This document shows, piece by piece, positions 36,499-51,300 of a stretch of DNA of 64,000 nt (position 1 is its first letter; each line of letters begins with the position of its first letter). This DNA comes from Melanocharis versteri (lineage: Eukaryota > Chordata > Aves > Passeriformes > Melanocharitidae). The notes beneath the pieces were generated by a model. The model did no database searches. It was not told the origin of the DNA and saw only the letters and a program-made list of their open reading frames with translations. The stretch covers positions 1,574,746 through 1,638,745 of the forward strand of contig VZTG01006027.1 of NCBI GenBank assembly GCA_013397845.1. Reading direction: 5' to 3'. The position numbers were made by a program, and so were the translations under genes.

Positions 36499-38237
36499 AA
36501 AGAACTGAGTATGTGCACTCAAGGTCTTTGCAAATGTAGAAATACTGATTATGGAAAATAAAATTGAGAAAAAAGTATGTTAAACAATCACATTTAAGAC
36601 TGGATGTTTATAACAAGGCTGTTTACAAACATTTAATTGCAAACACTTTTCTCCCAGGAGTTCATTTCTGCCACTAAATTAAGGTTTTGATTCAGTAGGA
36701 GTAGGATCAAGGCCACTGGTGAAGTTCCGTCCTTGCACTTGAGTGTTAAAGTAACAAGGCATTTTGCTGAATATAAGGATTTTACCATATTCTCAGTGTG
36801 TCTTTCCCCGTTCCTGCCTCTGTTCCTCAGTTGCTCTAAGTTATTTTGTCTGTGCTAGCAAAATTCTGCAGCTATAATGCAGGGAAACTTCTAAAAAGCT
36901 CCTGCTTCAGACTGCACCACTGCTTGTTCTCCGTTGTGGAAATATTTGTGGTTATTGCAGTGTGAGATGGGAGGTTCAGCTTTGGGGTTCAGAAAATCCA
37001 GTTCTTTCTGCTATTGGCTGTTGGTTTCCCAAAATGTGCAAAAGGTGCCCTCTTAGTAGTGCACACATGCCTTTGAGGACCATTCTGAGGACAAAACCAG
37101 CAAATGATCCAGCTGAAAAACTGAAGTAAACCCTATAGCTTCATGAAAAGAGGGATAGCATCCTGGACCAGGCTGTTTGAGGCCCTTGGAAGGGTCGTAC
37201 CTTCCTCCTGGGCATGAAACAGGGAGGAGAGGTGGCTCTGCATGAAGTTACTGGGAGAAAGAAGGTGGCAAGGGATGGGCAGGAGCTCATCCCTTGTCCA
37301 GAGGATCGTGATGGCTCTTGCTGGTGAAACAAGGTGACAGCACAATACAATATCTCAAGTGCTTTGGCCTGGGAGCTCTGTTACACATTTGGTTTGGTCA
37401 GATCTTCCCAAGGACACACCAGAGCAATAACAAGACTGTATTCTTCAGGTTTTTTTAAAACCACTGATGTTTTACTAGTATGTGAGAAGTGAAACATAGG
37501 ATTTTGCTAGTAGGTTTTCTTTGGTTTTGTTTTTCCAGTGGAGGTTTGAAGAGTAAATGGAGTCCCTGAAATAAATCCTGAGACTAGAGAGAGCGTATTT
37601 CAAATTCTTGGATAAAAGGAAAGCTGAAACTCCAACACTGATAGTGTCCTTTGTGTCTCCTGTCTCTCACTAAGTTGCAGCCAGGCTTTGGGACCTTTTT
37701 TTAATTTGCCTTTATACCTAAGAATGAGCAACTGAGACTATACCTGAGAGAAGCCAGGTGAGCAACACTTGCTTTTTAGGGCGGCATAACCTTTTGTATC
37801 TGCAGATGGGTGGACAGAATCCTTTCTTTTGTATTGAGGGTTGGAAACTCCATGAACTCAGTGCTCTCTGTTTACTGCAGTAATGTGAAAATTTCTAATT
37901 TCCAATAGTGTTCTCTGCCTCTTTGATGAGTCAGGCCCACACCTGCTTACAGCAGGAGATTGAAATGCCTGAGTTTTCCCTTTTGTCTAATCCCACACAT
38001 CTGTCCTTAGCATCACAACTCCTCAGTGTTCGAAAAAGAGTGTTTTAAGTAAACTTGGAGAATTTTTGAGCTTTGGATTTCTGCCTCTGCAAGCTGAATC
38101 ACTTGGCACAGCTCTGAACTTTTATTTTCAGTAAAACTTTCTCAGCAAGACTTTTGTAACGTTCAGAGATATGTTCTTGGAAGTCTGTAATGAAACCACA
38201 GTGAGGGCTTATTTTTATCCTGTAGAGACTGTATTTT

Positions 38238-38272
38238 TGTGTGTGTTTATATATATATGTGTGTGTGTGTGA
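38238..38272. repeat. Compound (TG)n(TA)n(TG)n microsatellite
   Basis: A short TG run is followed by ATATATATAT and then by about seven GT units. The alternating purine-pyrimidine stretch is likely length-variable. Confidence 0.9.
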
Positions 38273-41200
38273 GTATAAAAATATATACATGGAGATGAGA
38301 CGATGATTTAATTTAAGTAGCATTACTCTGGATATGTACAGTGTAAGACTGATCAGAAGAATCATCTGGAATGTTCAGAAGTCCTTTCAAAGTACACGCT
38401 TGTAATTGATTAAGGAGCTGATGAAAGAAATGCAGCACAATTTGTTTATGGATGGTAGAGCCCTGAAATCTAAACAGGTCCTGTGTGTGACCAGGATTAT
38501 TCTGCTTTTTGAATTGTAAACTTTTGGAAATTATTTCAGTACGTTTTGCATCTGAAGATATTTGCATCCCTCTCTTTTGATATGATTCTCAGGTGAAGCC
38601 GCTGTTGAGGGCATAAAGGCCCTTTTGGCTCCTGGGCACGGCAGTGAGTGGGCCTTGGCTGGTTGGGTGTGTGATGCTTCAACAGAGATACAAACCAGTG
38701 TCTGTATCAGTTATGCAGGGATGAGAGCTCCAGATTTGAATAAGATAAAGTTACTTGTTTAAGGAGTTCAGAACAGGCCTTTGAAAGTATGTTAATTCCA
38801 AGTAACTGGAGAAAGGATTGATAAAGAAACCAGTATGTAAGACTACATGGGGGGCTTCGCACAGTACTGCATTGCAGTAATGTAAAACAAATTGTTTTGA
38901 AAGGACAGAATTACTTATTTACAGAGCAGATTATGTGGGTGGCTAGATTTCTCCATCAGCTCCTTCCTGAATCCTTGTTAATCACTGATAAACTAATTCT
39001 TTATATTGAAATGGTATCTGGAAGTTCTTTTATGGCACCACTGTCCCTTGTATTGGCCTAAATTCTGTTGAGCAACTGCTCTGGTTCTTCATCAGGTCAC
39101 GCTGATGTTCTCCCATGGACATCATTTACTTGCAGGCACCTTCCTGGTGTGACTTCTTGCCTTACTGGGGCATCCAGAATGGTCATTCTTAAATCATGGG
39201 AACTTAGGAATTCAAGGTGTGTGTAATGCCTTGGTTTACATGTGCCTATGATTAGGGCTTCAGAAGTGCTTTGCATCCTTTCTATGCTGTTCCAGATGAA
39301 CCCAATGGCTGGTTTGTGAATAGGAGGGAAGCAAAGTTCTGGTTCCCTCCCAGGAAGGGAGGCAGCGTGCTGGGCAGTGCCAGGGGTGCCTCCTGATGCT
39401 CGTGGTTGGGTGAAGTTAACCACGCTGTTTTCTGGGTGAAATGTCAGTGAATTAGTCATGCAGAAAGCCTGTCCTTACCTTCTGGCACTGCCAGGCAAGT
39501 CAGTAGATCTTTATTAAATATTTGGCAACTTCGTGAAGTGTGCTGGTTGTGGAGTTAATTCACTTCTGCAGGGTGATTGTGTCCCAGCACTACAAGTGTC
39601 AGAACCTGATGCTGCAGCTCCTGGCTCTGTTTTCCAGTAAGATTTTTTTTTTTCCTGCCCATGTGTTTTAATAAGCTTATTACACTTTCCAGTTCTTCGT
39701 TCTCCTCTTTGACCAACAGGAGTGGTCTGTACTTCTGGCTATAGTATGTTTAAAAGAGTTTAAAAACATGTATTCCTCACATTAGCATATGTAAATGTGT
39801 GCTAGACGAGATTTCACATTTGTCCTTAGCAATTTCATCTCATCTGGGTTCTTTTGACCAAGACGTGTTATTTTATTACCTGAGGTTAGAATGCATCTTG
39901 GTCGTGGTGACACATTTATCTTGTATTTTATGATGCAATCTTATCACATCCCATTTCTTCTCTCTGTCCTATTCAGCTTTTCATCTGTCAGTGACAGCCG
40001 TGACACCAGTTAGTGGCACAGGAATGCCAGGACTATGTATTAGTGCACACTGTGGGCAATTTTTAAGGGTAATACTTTTCTTCTAAGGTACAATATTCAT
40101 TTTAGCAGGTTGTTTCTGGAGGGAAGAGCCATTTGTAATTACATCAAAAACCAGCAGCCGTCAGTCATTTTAGATGTAGGAGATGGCAAAAAAGATTTAC
40201 TTGGATAACGTTCAGGAAATATGAAGCAAACAGAAGGTGACACTGCACCCTTCTCTCACTGCAAGAAGTGCAAAGAAGCACTAATTCGCTTTTTATGTAC
40301 TGGTGATGGACCTTCGTATTTACAGTTGCAGCATTTGTATTTTAACTTACGAAAGTAAGTGTCTTCCATCAGCTGTATGAAAAAGCAAAGAGAGGCAGAA
40401 CGTTGTTCCGTTCATTGCTGAAAGAGTTGTGATACTTCTTGATATGTTGGATTTAAAAATTTATTTTTCGCTACTGTGTCTTCAGGGCCCAAATCTTCAA
40501 AAAGAAAACTGCTGCAGTGCAGGTAACCAGGACTGAGGGACAGACTTTTTAAGACTTTTTAAGCTAGTATGCACCAGCTGCAGGTATGACTAGAGATCAA
40601 TTAAAAAGTGCTGTGTCAATCTGCTGAACAATTTGGAAAACCTGACTGCTGGTTTTGATGTGTAAATAGGAGGAACTGAAGCATCTGCTTGCAGTTTCTC
40701 TAAATCTAGTGTGACACATGGTTAATCCAGTAAGTTTTTTTGCTTCTTGGTTTTTGAGGCTCCAGTCAGAATCATCTTTGTTTCATTTACATGGGATCAG
40801 TTTTATTTTTCTTTTTCCCACAAAGCTGACACTTTAAAATATCAGCTTAACAGTGCCAGTGCAAACTTTACAGTGCTCAAATAAAATGCAATTTTCTTCC
40901 TTTGCTGCCTCCACCAAGAGGCATAGCAGATAATGTGTAACACCCATGCCTAACTTGGCTGAATTCCAGAGCCCTTCCAGAAAAAGAGACACTGGTGAAG
41001 TCAGCATCTGCCATGTAAATCAAGATAGTAAAGGAACAGTCATGTCTGCAGCAGCAGAAGTGCTGTGTATGCTTGCATAAATACACTGCAAATGTGTGGG
41101 TGTATTTCATGAATTGTTGCTCTTCGAATTTTCTTGTTCAGAGAAACTTGGCTGAGGTGCATTATGTGGACACTGCTTTGGCAACTGGAATCGCAAAAAT

Positions 41201-44200
41201 ATTTACGAAGTCTGTTGAGTTCTTCCCCCATGCTCTTATCCCTCCTTCCTGTATTTAAAATTCCCTTAAGTGTTTTGTTTTATTATTCTAAAAATTCATC
41301 GTTTTGCTTTAAAGGGACAAGGAGAATTAGTTTTCTCCTGGTTGTAGACTACAGATAAATGTTTTTGAAAAATAGCTTTTAAATTTAAGTTGATGATTGA
41401 AAGATGACACTTTAACTACTTTTTTTTCTGGTATTTCCTGTGGATTTTTGGATGTCCAAAGTTTGGGAAAAGGTGCTTTTCTTCCCTCTTAAAATGCAGC
41501 TCCCGTGTTCTCCCGAGGTAAAATGTCAAGATGGCTTTGTTGAGCACTTCAGAATAGATACTCTCTGTTTTGGGGTTGTGCTCTATTGTATTTCCTGTGC
41601 TGGTGGTGGGAATGCAGCCCTGAATGCCCAGAGGATGCTGTGGGCTCCTGGTCCCATGCAGCCACGGGCTGTTCACGTTGCTGGGAAGCAGCTTTGGGAC
41701 ACGCGGTGTGTGCGGGAGGTAACGTGAGGTGATGCAGGCTCACTTCTCCATTGGACAAAAGAAACTCAAATATTGGCCCTGGCAGCTCTTGAGGTCCAGT
41801 TTCTCAGAATTGTTGCCTGGTTTGCCTGGTTGAGCAGTGCACTTCAGCCTGGGGTTACACTGCCACTTCTCAGTTTTTTATCTTGTTCCTGAATTTCTCG
41901 ACTTGATTCTAATAGTGCCCACAGCCATTTAGAGCTGGTGTTCTGCAGAGCTTGTGTCTCTTTAACTCTGGAGAAGTACAGTCCAGATTTTGGGTACAGG
42001 TAGGTCCAGACTCTATAAAATTATATCTTGGATTTAGCTGAGAATTGAAGGAAAGGGCATGTCATGAGCAGATCAATTATGCTGGGAATGAAAGAGTTAA
42101 GAATGGAAATCTGATTGCACAGCTGAAATCTCAATAGGAACTTGTGGTCTCTTGAGAGAAAATGCCATTCAGCACCGTTGCACAGAGTTATTTCATTCTT
42201 AATTTTAATTGACATGTCCCAGAATGCAGCCTTCTCTGACGAATCCGGGCGGCACAGAGGCGTTGTGAGTCTCAGTCTGTGTGGGCGATTGCTGTGTTTC
42301 AAATTCGGGTCATCATTAATTTCCCTTTGATACCAGCATCCTTTCTGCCTACCTTATTCACTCAATAGGTTGATGAAATTTGAATGAATCTTCCCCTAAG
42401 TAAGATGTTGGTCGCCTCCTGGGATTTCAGCGTAATAATCTTGCCCTGCTCTTTTTATCTCTTGTGACAGTTTTAGCCCCTTGTCTTGTTGACAGGGGTG
42501 TCCTGTGCAACATCAGTAACAGATAAGTAATTGTTTTATTGTTGTAAAAACTGGGGAGCATAGGTGTTTCAACTTTATTGAGGGGGGTACACCTCAAGCA
42601 AAAAGTTCTTCTGGTGTAACATCAATTTTTCATAAGTCTCCTGGGTTTAATTCAGATGCAGTTAGTTATGAACCCAGCAAGAGTGGCAGAACCATGCAGC
42701 TCCATCCTGTTGTAGTTGAGAGGAGTAGAGATATCTGCCTTAAGTATTTCTTTAATATTTTCTATTGCCAGTATTGATGGCATTTTTCAAATAAGATGTA
42801 TGATTGGCCAGTATTGGGATTATCCCAGAATGTACAGAACTTTCTTACAGCTTTTGTCTCTGCTTTGTATCCAATAGGCAGCAGTTTAAAGAAATGTTTT
42901 GCAGAGAGCCTAAATGCACACAGTAGCCACAAATGCAGCGGAAAACTTGTGCATCAGAATATTAACTTGTGATTTAATTTGTTTTTAACCTGTAGATGAG
43001 GACAATTGCAGGTACATCTGGAACATTGAAGGTTTCACTGGGGTGTAGATTTGACTACAACTCCAGCTTATGGATAAGTGTCAGTGTTACAGGTCTAAAT
43101 GCCTTAAAAATAATAAATTTCTGGAGTAGGATTTGTTTCTAGTTACATTTCTGTGTTTTCTGTTATTCATCTTCTTTGTCTCCTCAGCTGCTGAGCCTGG
43201 TACAGTGTTTTGCTGGCATACAAGGTAGCTGTGAAAAGAGAGTCTTCATTATCTTTTGGATTTTTGCATAACATCAGCTCCTTCATGGAAACCATGTAGT
43301 GTTTGATGGTGGTCATGGTGATGATCAAACTTACTGCATCTGTACAAGAATGTTTGTTTACAAAGGGTCACTCTCAGCCTTAAGCACATTAATTAAAGTA
43401 TTCTCAAGGGTTTGAATTTGAAGCCACTGTTCACCTTTTCCAGAAAATTTGATCAGTGGTAATGAAGGTAGACTAAGGAGGACAAAGGGCATGTTATGAT
43501 GCGTTCTTAATTATATTTTCTCTCTGAGCATAAATAGGATCTGCTGTGTTTTAACATAGGAAATGGTTTTGGTTTTTTACTACTTACCAAGGTTGGAGTA
43601 AGCTATTGTGAGTTACCTTCCTAGAAAGCCTGAGCATTGCTCCTTGTGTAGAATTCCTCACTTAACACAAATTAACAGTAGCCAGTTGTCTACCTGTTTC
43701 CTGGTAAGATTTGAATGTCCCTAAATAATAGGAGACAAAGCTCCCCAAACTGAGGGGTGGGTGAGCTGTGGTGTCCAGACAGTGCAGTTCAGTGCAGTGC
43801 TCCAAGTGATGGCTGGAGCTGAGTGTACAGTTCATGGCCCCTTTTCCTGCTTCAGCCTGTCCCCAGGCTGACGTGAATTTCATAAACCCATAGCTAGAGC
43901 CTATAACCTCCATCATATTTTTTCCCTAAATCTTGATCTGTCACACACTATACCTGGAATATTTCCTGGATGCAAGCCTTCCCCTGCTCTCTGGTTGGTA
44001 AGCAAGTGAATTTTACTGCTGGTGTGCTGTATGAGGTCCTGTAGAACTTGCTTTTGACTGATGTGAGTCTGTTTAGCATAAAGCAAGGCATGCAAATAAT
44101 GGTCATCTCTGATTGGGTGTTCCTTTGGAGAAATTATCACTGCTGGCTTAATTTTCCTGGAGTTTTTCTGGTCTGGGTTTTGGAGCAGGAAGGGAGCCTA

Positions 44201-47200
44201 CCCAGGCTTTGTCCATGGGTGGTTTCAGGAATAGGTGGTGTGATCAGATGAAGTCTGTGATTCAGAAGACAAACGAAGTTTAGTCCTGTTACCTGGTCTC
44301 CTTCTGGTATTCTAATTTTAGAAAAACCTATCTTTGCTTGGTTTTTAAGCAGGTGAATTAAAAATACTGTAGTTTAATGTGTTTATACTGTTGTACAGCT
44401 GCCTGCCTGCCGTAGCTGGGGTGGGGGCTTTATTAATAATTAAACCATGGATTTGTTTGGGTTTGTCCAGCCTCAGCACAGAAACAGCCTGCTGAAGTTG
44501 CTGACTGGAGGTAAGTATGAGAGCTTTGTTCTCAGCAGAATCCTTTCTCTTGTGTTGTTTCCTCAAAAACCTAAAGGTTCCAGAACCTCTTGGTGTGGAT
44601 GTGTCTGCTTCTAAATTAGAATGCGCATAATATTACAAATATACTTTACAGGGGCAGTACCATGCAAATTTGGCATGTGTCCCTGTGTTGCTTGGTTTTT
44701 CTTTCTTAAACTTTGGGTTTTTTCTTCCCTGCCCCACAGATACCCATATGCTAGAGGTTTGGAGGAAAAACCCCAAAGCCCCACGTTGTTTATGTGCACA
44801 GCCTGTTGTTCAATCAAAGTGCATATTATCAATGGTCACATGCTTTGCTTAAATATTTTATAAGATCATTGCACTGTATGCTAACCCTGCCTTCTTTCTG
44901 ATTGTGCATTTCCACTTAGACCTAGTTAGTAATGTAGACAGGCTTGAAATGTGTAAGCTTTTAGCAGATATTTGATTCAGACATGCTTTGTTCTAAAAGT
45001 TCCCCTTTGTTGTGCTCAAATGACAGAGCTTTGTGTAATAAGGTTTTTTTTTCTTTTTGTCCTCTGATTGTACAACGCTGAAGTAATCTCTTATCTGCAA
45101 AGAATCTCCTGCCCCCTCATGCCTCCGACATGAGACAAAAGCCATGCAGGTGCACGCCAGAAGGTTGGATTAAATGTGGAGGCAGGTTTCAGATGCAGGT
45201 TGAAGGCGAGGCGTGTCCCAGCTGGGTGAGGAGTGTCCTGTGGCAGGAAAGTCCCTGCACAGGCACCTCTGTACCCTGGTGAGGCAGGGCTCTGCTGTGC
45301 AGGGGAGCTCTGTGCGCTCCTCAGAGGAGCAGTGCCTCTCTTGCTTCGTTCCTTGGCTTTTGGAACACTGCCCCTTCTAGGATAAGGCCACAGGGTAGAA
45401 GAATAAAGAAATACTAGAAAGAAAATAGTAGGAGCTGTTGGAACTAATCTTCTCCTGGCTCTGGGTGGAGAAAGGTCCGCATGGTTTCTGCCTGATCCTG
45501 AGCGCAGCAGCGTGCGTTGCACTGCCGTAGTGGTGCTTCTGGTCTGCTGTCAGGAAGGCAGTGCTTGGTATCTCAGCTTTCCACTTCTCTCCCCGAGTTT
45601 CCAGTCATATATTAGAGAAATTTACAGGAGCTTTGTCACTGAATTTGACAGGAATAGGTCTGGACTATCTGCAGGCTCAGTAGACATTAAGACTCCTGAG
45701 TTGGGCTCCGCAGTGGCTGGTGTTGTGAGCAGTGATGATGATCTCTGTTTTTTGGAGGGAGGGATGAGTTTCGTTCTTACTTGGGCCGGAACTACTTGTT
45801 ATTATGTTGGGGTCATTTACCCTGAGGACAAGTGGAAGCAGCTTGTTACTTGGGTTCAAGCTCCAGAGTTTACTGTCTGGTGACATCAATTTCTGCCTTC
45901 TCTCCATCCAGGCAGTTTTAGTGGAATGGACTTCTGATTCTTTGCTTAGAAAGTTCTTTTAGGATCATGATTATTTCTGAAGGTGATTTAATTTGCAGGA
46001 AACACGTTCAGCTTCTTGCAGTGTGTGCGTCAAGAAAATTTGAGTAGATAATTAATCTGAGGAACTGGAAATTAATTGGGAGGGAAATTGTTGCTTTAAA
46101 GATGTGCTAAATAATTGCCATTTTTCTATATTTAGCTGAGTATTGAAGTAATATAAGATGTAAGGAAGATAAATCTCTATAGTCCAGTGCTCATTATTTT
46201 GGAGGGACAATACACTAACTCAAATAGCTAAATATTTCTTCCTTTAGCTCACTGAATTTTCTAAGTGCAGAAAGCTGTTGGCTATCAAGAAGGTTTGGAA
46301 ACTACTCAATGCCTCACTTGTAATATACTTTTGAAAATTTCAGCTTCCTTAAAAGTTTTCCAGAACTGAAAAGCATCCACATGAGTATGTAAATACTTCA
46401 TAGCAGGGAGAATGGAGGCTCTGCTGTTCCTCACATTCCGTGATGATGTCTTTATAGTCCACGAGGCCTTTTCGGTGGCTTAAATGCTGCAAGCTGTCAG
46501 ACTAGATGCAAGTTCTGGGTTATCTTTGGGGTTTCTTGCTTTAGGGGACAGTGATTTGCTACCAGACAGGAGCAGGAGGCTGTTAAATGGACTGTTGATG
46601 GCACAGCAAGTTATGTTTGCTGGTGCTGAGTTGATCTTTCAGCTGTCTGGTGGTGATGGTGGCACTCTTGAAATCAGTCTTACTGAAGTTTAATTGAAAT
46701 GTGATGAATGAAGATTGTGTGCAATGTATCAGTTGCATTTTTGTGGCTGACAATAGCCAGGATCAGTTTAGTGAGAAGCACATTAGAGCATACTATGGCT
46801 GCTGATTTAGCATCTAAGTGAGGACCGTTTTTCTCATGAAGTGGCTGTGAATGTCAGCATATAATAATGTGGGACGCTGTGTCAGTACCATGGAGGCAGT
46901 CTGTCAGAGATTACATGGAGTTAATTCTAGACAACAGTGATGGAAAGGTTAAACAGGCACAGAGTATGACAGAGAGCAGATAGCTGTTCGAGTATTGGGA
47001 ATATATTGCAGGTATAAAGAACATACATGAGAACATGGCTCTTTCTTACCCCTAGTGGGGACCATGTGATTAAAGGTGCCTGATTTAAGGGAGTTGATTT
47101 GCCAGACAGGAACCTCAGGAGCCTGTTCTTCAAATAAGTCAGGTCACATAGGCAGAGAGTGGAGAGGTTTTTACGATGATGACTGATGAAGAGCCGGATT

Positions 47201-48034
47201 TTAAGGAGCTTTTTAAAAGGGAGGTTGTGAAGGGTATGTTTGCATGCTTTGACTTGTTGAAGCGATCCCTTTGGCAGGATCACGGGGGGCTGAAGGTGAG
47301 CAGAGACAGCTTTGCCAGGCCAAATCCAATCCAGCTGGGGAGTGGGGAGATGAGGCAGAGTGGGCAGGCGTTAGCACATCTAGAGATAACTTTGAACTTT
47401 TGCTCCTTCCCTTAAAGGAATGAATTCTGGAGGGATTGTCAACACTTTGTTTCTGAGATAGAGGTAAGCAGGTCACAGTTCCTGGATACTGCACTCTGCA
47501 CTGAGGAAACCAGGGGATGTAACTTTGGGGTTATCTGAGGGAAGACATCAGTGCTTTTGGTGTTTCGAGGAGTGCAGCTTTCAGACCATGCCTGAAAATA
47601 CAGCGAGATGCTTCAAACTGTGTGGAACAGATATTTCTTACTTTAAGTTTTATCACTTAAGATTATGGCATATTAATTATTTGGACAAATGTGTTGTGGA
47701 TGGGGTGGATAGCTAGAAGACAAACTCTTCTAAAGTTCCAGACTTATTTTTATATCTATTTGCCTGTCTGATGAGCAGAAGGAAACTCATGGTCTTCTGT
47801 GCCACAGTTAGAAAGCAGTGCTGAGTGAAGTCTGTTTATTTAGCCCCAAGTAAAGCTGATCATTACTATGCATGAGTTTATGGCCACTGCAGATTTGAAT
47901 GTGGGGGAGGCAATTCAAAAAGGCTTTGAGGTTTGTTTTTCCCTGTTGGCTTGCTTTAGGTGGGGAGTGTCTGGAGAGGAACTGGAATGCAGATTTATGA
48001 TTTAAAAAATAGTAGGATGTATTTTGGAGCAGGA

Positions 48035-48370
48035 GAATCACCAAGAGGCTGAGGTTGGAAGGGACCTCTGGAGGTTATGTGGTCCAACCCTCTGCTCAGG
48101 AAGGGCCACTTGCAGCTGGCTCTTGGGTGTCTCCAAGACAGACACTCTGCAGCCTCCCTGGGCAATTTCTGCCAGTGCTCAGTCAACCTCACAGTGTCTG
48201 GTGTTTAGACAGAACCTTCTGTGCTTGAATTTGTGCCCAAAGCCTCTTGTCCTTACTCTGGGCACCACTGACTCCATCCTCCCTGCACCATCCCTTCGGG
48301 TATTTATTTACACTGATAAGATCCCACACGATTTTTCTCTTCCCAGGCTGGCATATCATATCTTCTGATA
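48035..48370 (-). mobile_element. CR1-type LINE, 3'-end fragment
   Basis: Read on the + strand, it starts GAATCACCAAGAGGCTGAGG, then GTTGGAAGGGACCTCTGG and GTCCAACCCTCTGCTCAGG. It passes through segments matching the CR1 3' region (CTCTTGTCC, CTGGGCACCACTGA, CTCCATCCT) and ends after TTTACACTGATAAGATCCCA. This is the reverse complement of the usual CR1 orientation, so the element lies on the minus strand. Only about 336 bp remain, typical of 5'-truncated CR1 copies. Many substitutions from the consensus suggest an old insertion. No flanking duplication is expected or seen. CR1 is the dominant LINE of birds and other sauropsids and is the main clue to the organism. Confidence 0.93.
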
Positions 48371-51300
48371 AATCTTTTTAAACAATCACCAGGCATGCCA
48401 CGATGCTGAAAAATTTAAGGGGTAGCCCATTGAAAAATAAGTAAATTAAAACATCATGAGGTGCTAAGCTCAGGTGATGCTGGTAAAACCAGTCAGTTGG
48501 TTTAGAAGGGTGGGAGTTTATTTCATGCAGTGAAGAGGAACCAGAATACTGATTCTTATGGTGTTTTGTTTGTTTCCAGAACTCCTCTGTTCAAGTGACC
48601 AGCTCAAAAAAGAAAGGTTGTAAAGCATTCCCACTTCAGCTTCTAGGAGATGTTGTAGTTCAATGCAGCCTGTTGTCTTTTCAAGTAAACTACTTAAGAC
48701 TACCACTTAAATGTTGTTTTTTAAGAAAAATCTCATGTAAATAAATCAGTTGTGAATTAAGTAACAGCAGGTAAATGGAATAGGCCTTTTCTGCTGTAGT
48801 GGGTGCACAGTCTGTGCTAGCTCCATTGCTAAATATGTAGAAGTTGACTTTTTTCCTTTTGCCTGCCTCTTCCAGAGTTCAGCTCGGTGCTCTTTCCTAA
48901 ACGGACGTTTTGTGTGAGCCTCATGAACCGTGAGTCAGAGCAATGATGTGCAGAGCTCTGTAGAGAAGGCTGAGCATCTTTGTGTACCATTATTTTGCCA
49001 TATGTGGTCTACGTGTTGGTTGCAGATTGTGTGGTTGTGATGCCCCTCTTCCAAGTGACCTATTTCTGCATTTTTCATGCTGTGGATTTCATTGAAGAAG
49101 AGGCTTCAGTTAATGGCAGTGTCTCCTTCAGTAGTTCTGACTGTAGGGGTTGAAGACAGGAGGCAGTTGTATCAGAAGGACAACAATTAAGTTCCTAGGA
49201 TCTACTTTTATCTAATAAAAGATAGCTGGAGCGCTAGGAGAGCCTTGGAGACAGGTTGTAAGAGCTTTTATGAGTAACAGAACTAAATTGATTGTACTAT
49301 GCCTAGAAAAACTTCACTGTTTTCATGAGGAAAGTGATACATTTATTTAAAGCTACTGCAAACTTCCGAAATTGACTGGTGCCAGTCACAGAACGCAGTG
49401 CTGGAGGGGCAGTTTTGCAGAGGGAGTTGTTGGACAGTAACTGGAGGACAAACATTTGGTTGTTCAGCAGTGCGATTGAGTAGCTGCCAGCTTTTAATTG
49501 GGGTATCTGGATCCTGCTGATGTTTCCAGAAGCATTTGGAATGACAGCAAAATAGTGAGCCGAGTGCAGGAGGATCATTGCTGGGGAAATACTCCCTGTG
49601 AAACTTCCAGATTTTAAGGGAACGGGAAGAGTATTTTTGTCACCCTTCAAATGTGACAGGTGCTAATCAAGTGGAGAAGGGTGAAGACTTTTTTTTCCCT
49701 GATCTTCCCTGGAATTGGTGTGAGATTTCCCTTCCTGTAGGTTTGAAGAATTCTAATTCCACATTCCTTTTCTCCTATGATGTATTGTGGTGGTGATGCA
49801 GCAGTGAGCAACCTTAACAGCACCATGGCTTTTGGAATGTGGTTATTGGCATTGTTAATGCCCCAGTAAATGTCTTTGTTTTTCTTTCTTGTGCTTGGAA
49901 GGTCTACAGAGAACAGTTAGAACCTCCTGTGCCATAAGACTCCCTGGGTTTGTTTGTTTTTCTACAGAAAAGAAACCTAAAAAAGGATCCTAGACCGTTT
50001 GCTTTGTCCTCCCTCTCTCCACCATCTTTCTTGTATGCCTTGTTTTTATTAAACAGAAAAAATTACTCAGAAAGTCCACACATTCTTAAGGATAAAGCTC
50101 GTCTTGTTGCCGAGAGTTAGGACAAGCTTTGGGGGTCCTTCAGCAGGCTGAAGAAGGGTTCCACAGTGGCTCTTGTCCTGGGGAACCCTACTCCAGTGTG
50201 TTTTTTTACAGAAGAGTCTGTTAACTCGTCTGTGGGGATCTAATGTGGCGTTCTGTGTGTTGCTGACTACCTCTGTGAGAATATCAGGAAACAGTTATTC
50301 TCTGAAGTTTGGGATAAGTCAACCAAAAATTACTCTTTCCCGTGGATGATGTGATTTTCAAGACTTCTGTGTGCAGAATCTGAAATGATAAAGTACTGAG
50401 TCTGATGATTTGAATCTAGGTTTCTTAGATAAGAACATAGAGAGGAAAGGCATATTGGGACACCCCATAATGTCTTGCCCCATTCAGGGATCCAGACCTG
50501 GGGAGCTGCCTCCTGTTCACTCCCCTTCATGTTATTGCTAAAGGCTCAGGGTATTTGCCTCTGCTGGAATCACTTCAGCTGGGCATGTTCCTCACAGAGC
50601 AGAGAGGAAGAGGAGCTGTAGGAGGTTTTTTTTCTTTCTTTATAGTGACTAATTTCATTCCTCTCTCCTGTGGGCAGACAAGTGGACAGTCCTTGGGCAG
50701 GTTAAATGTCTCTGAACATTTTGACAAAATAAATAATACGTGCCCTGTGTGGGCTGAGATGAGAGCAGGCGCCGTGCCAGAAGCACTTGTGGCTCCAGGG
50801 CTGAAGATTGGACCTTTTGCTGTGTCTGTGTTGCCAGCAACCATGAGGAGTCCAGATGCTGATCCCCGCGTATTCAGTAGGTGGTAAGAGACAAGGCAAG
50901 TGAAACATATGTAGTCAACACTCCCACAAAGTACAGCCCGTAGGAGTTTTTGCATGTACATGGGGCATCTGACCTGTTTCTGCTGGATAGTAAAAAAATA
51001 AATGGGAGGAATTTGTAGCTAAATGTGTGACGTTCCTGTTAAAGCAGCTTTTTGGAGACAATGTCAGGTTGCTGTCCTGACTACCTCTGGTTGTGTTTCT
51101 GGTTTGAAAGCTCTCATTTGAATACGATGGTACCTCTGTCCTTTCCGTTTTTCTAGTTTATTCGGTAATATGTATGAGTCAGAGTGTCCATGGATGTGGT
51201 TGTTTGTGCAGTCAGATGTAGCCCGGAGTCCTTGGTTACCTGAGAGGCAAGCAGGCAGAGCTGTGAATGCTGTAGAAACTGCAGGTGCACAGGTTCACCC

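Larger units (their letters stand above)
33031..48034 (+). other. ARVCF: ARVCF intron, second part
   Basis: This is non-coding DNA downstream of the CpG island. I looked for the next expected ARVCF coding exon (acidic stretch followed by the conserved TSEDGTTRRTETK-like motif) and did not find it. Open frames here are short and lack family features. Low-complexity tracts are listed separately. Confidence 0.65.

Noticed and set aside
42168..42185. REST/NRSE-like TTCAGCACC followed by GCACAG
   Set aside because: Only the left half-site is exact. The right half is altered and wrongly spaced.
47176..47415. 79-codon open frame starting MMTDEEPDFKELFKREV
   Set aside because: A plausible-looking N-terminus only. 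The remainder is unstructured and no splice or promoter context is seen.
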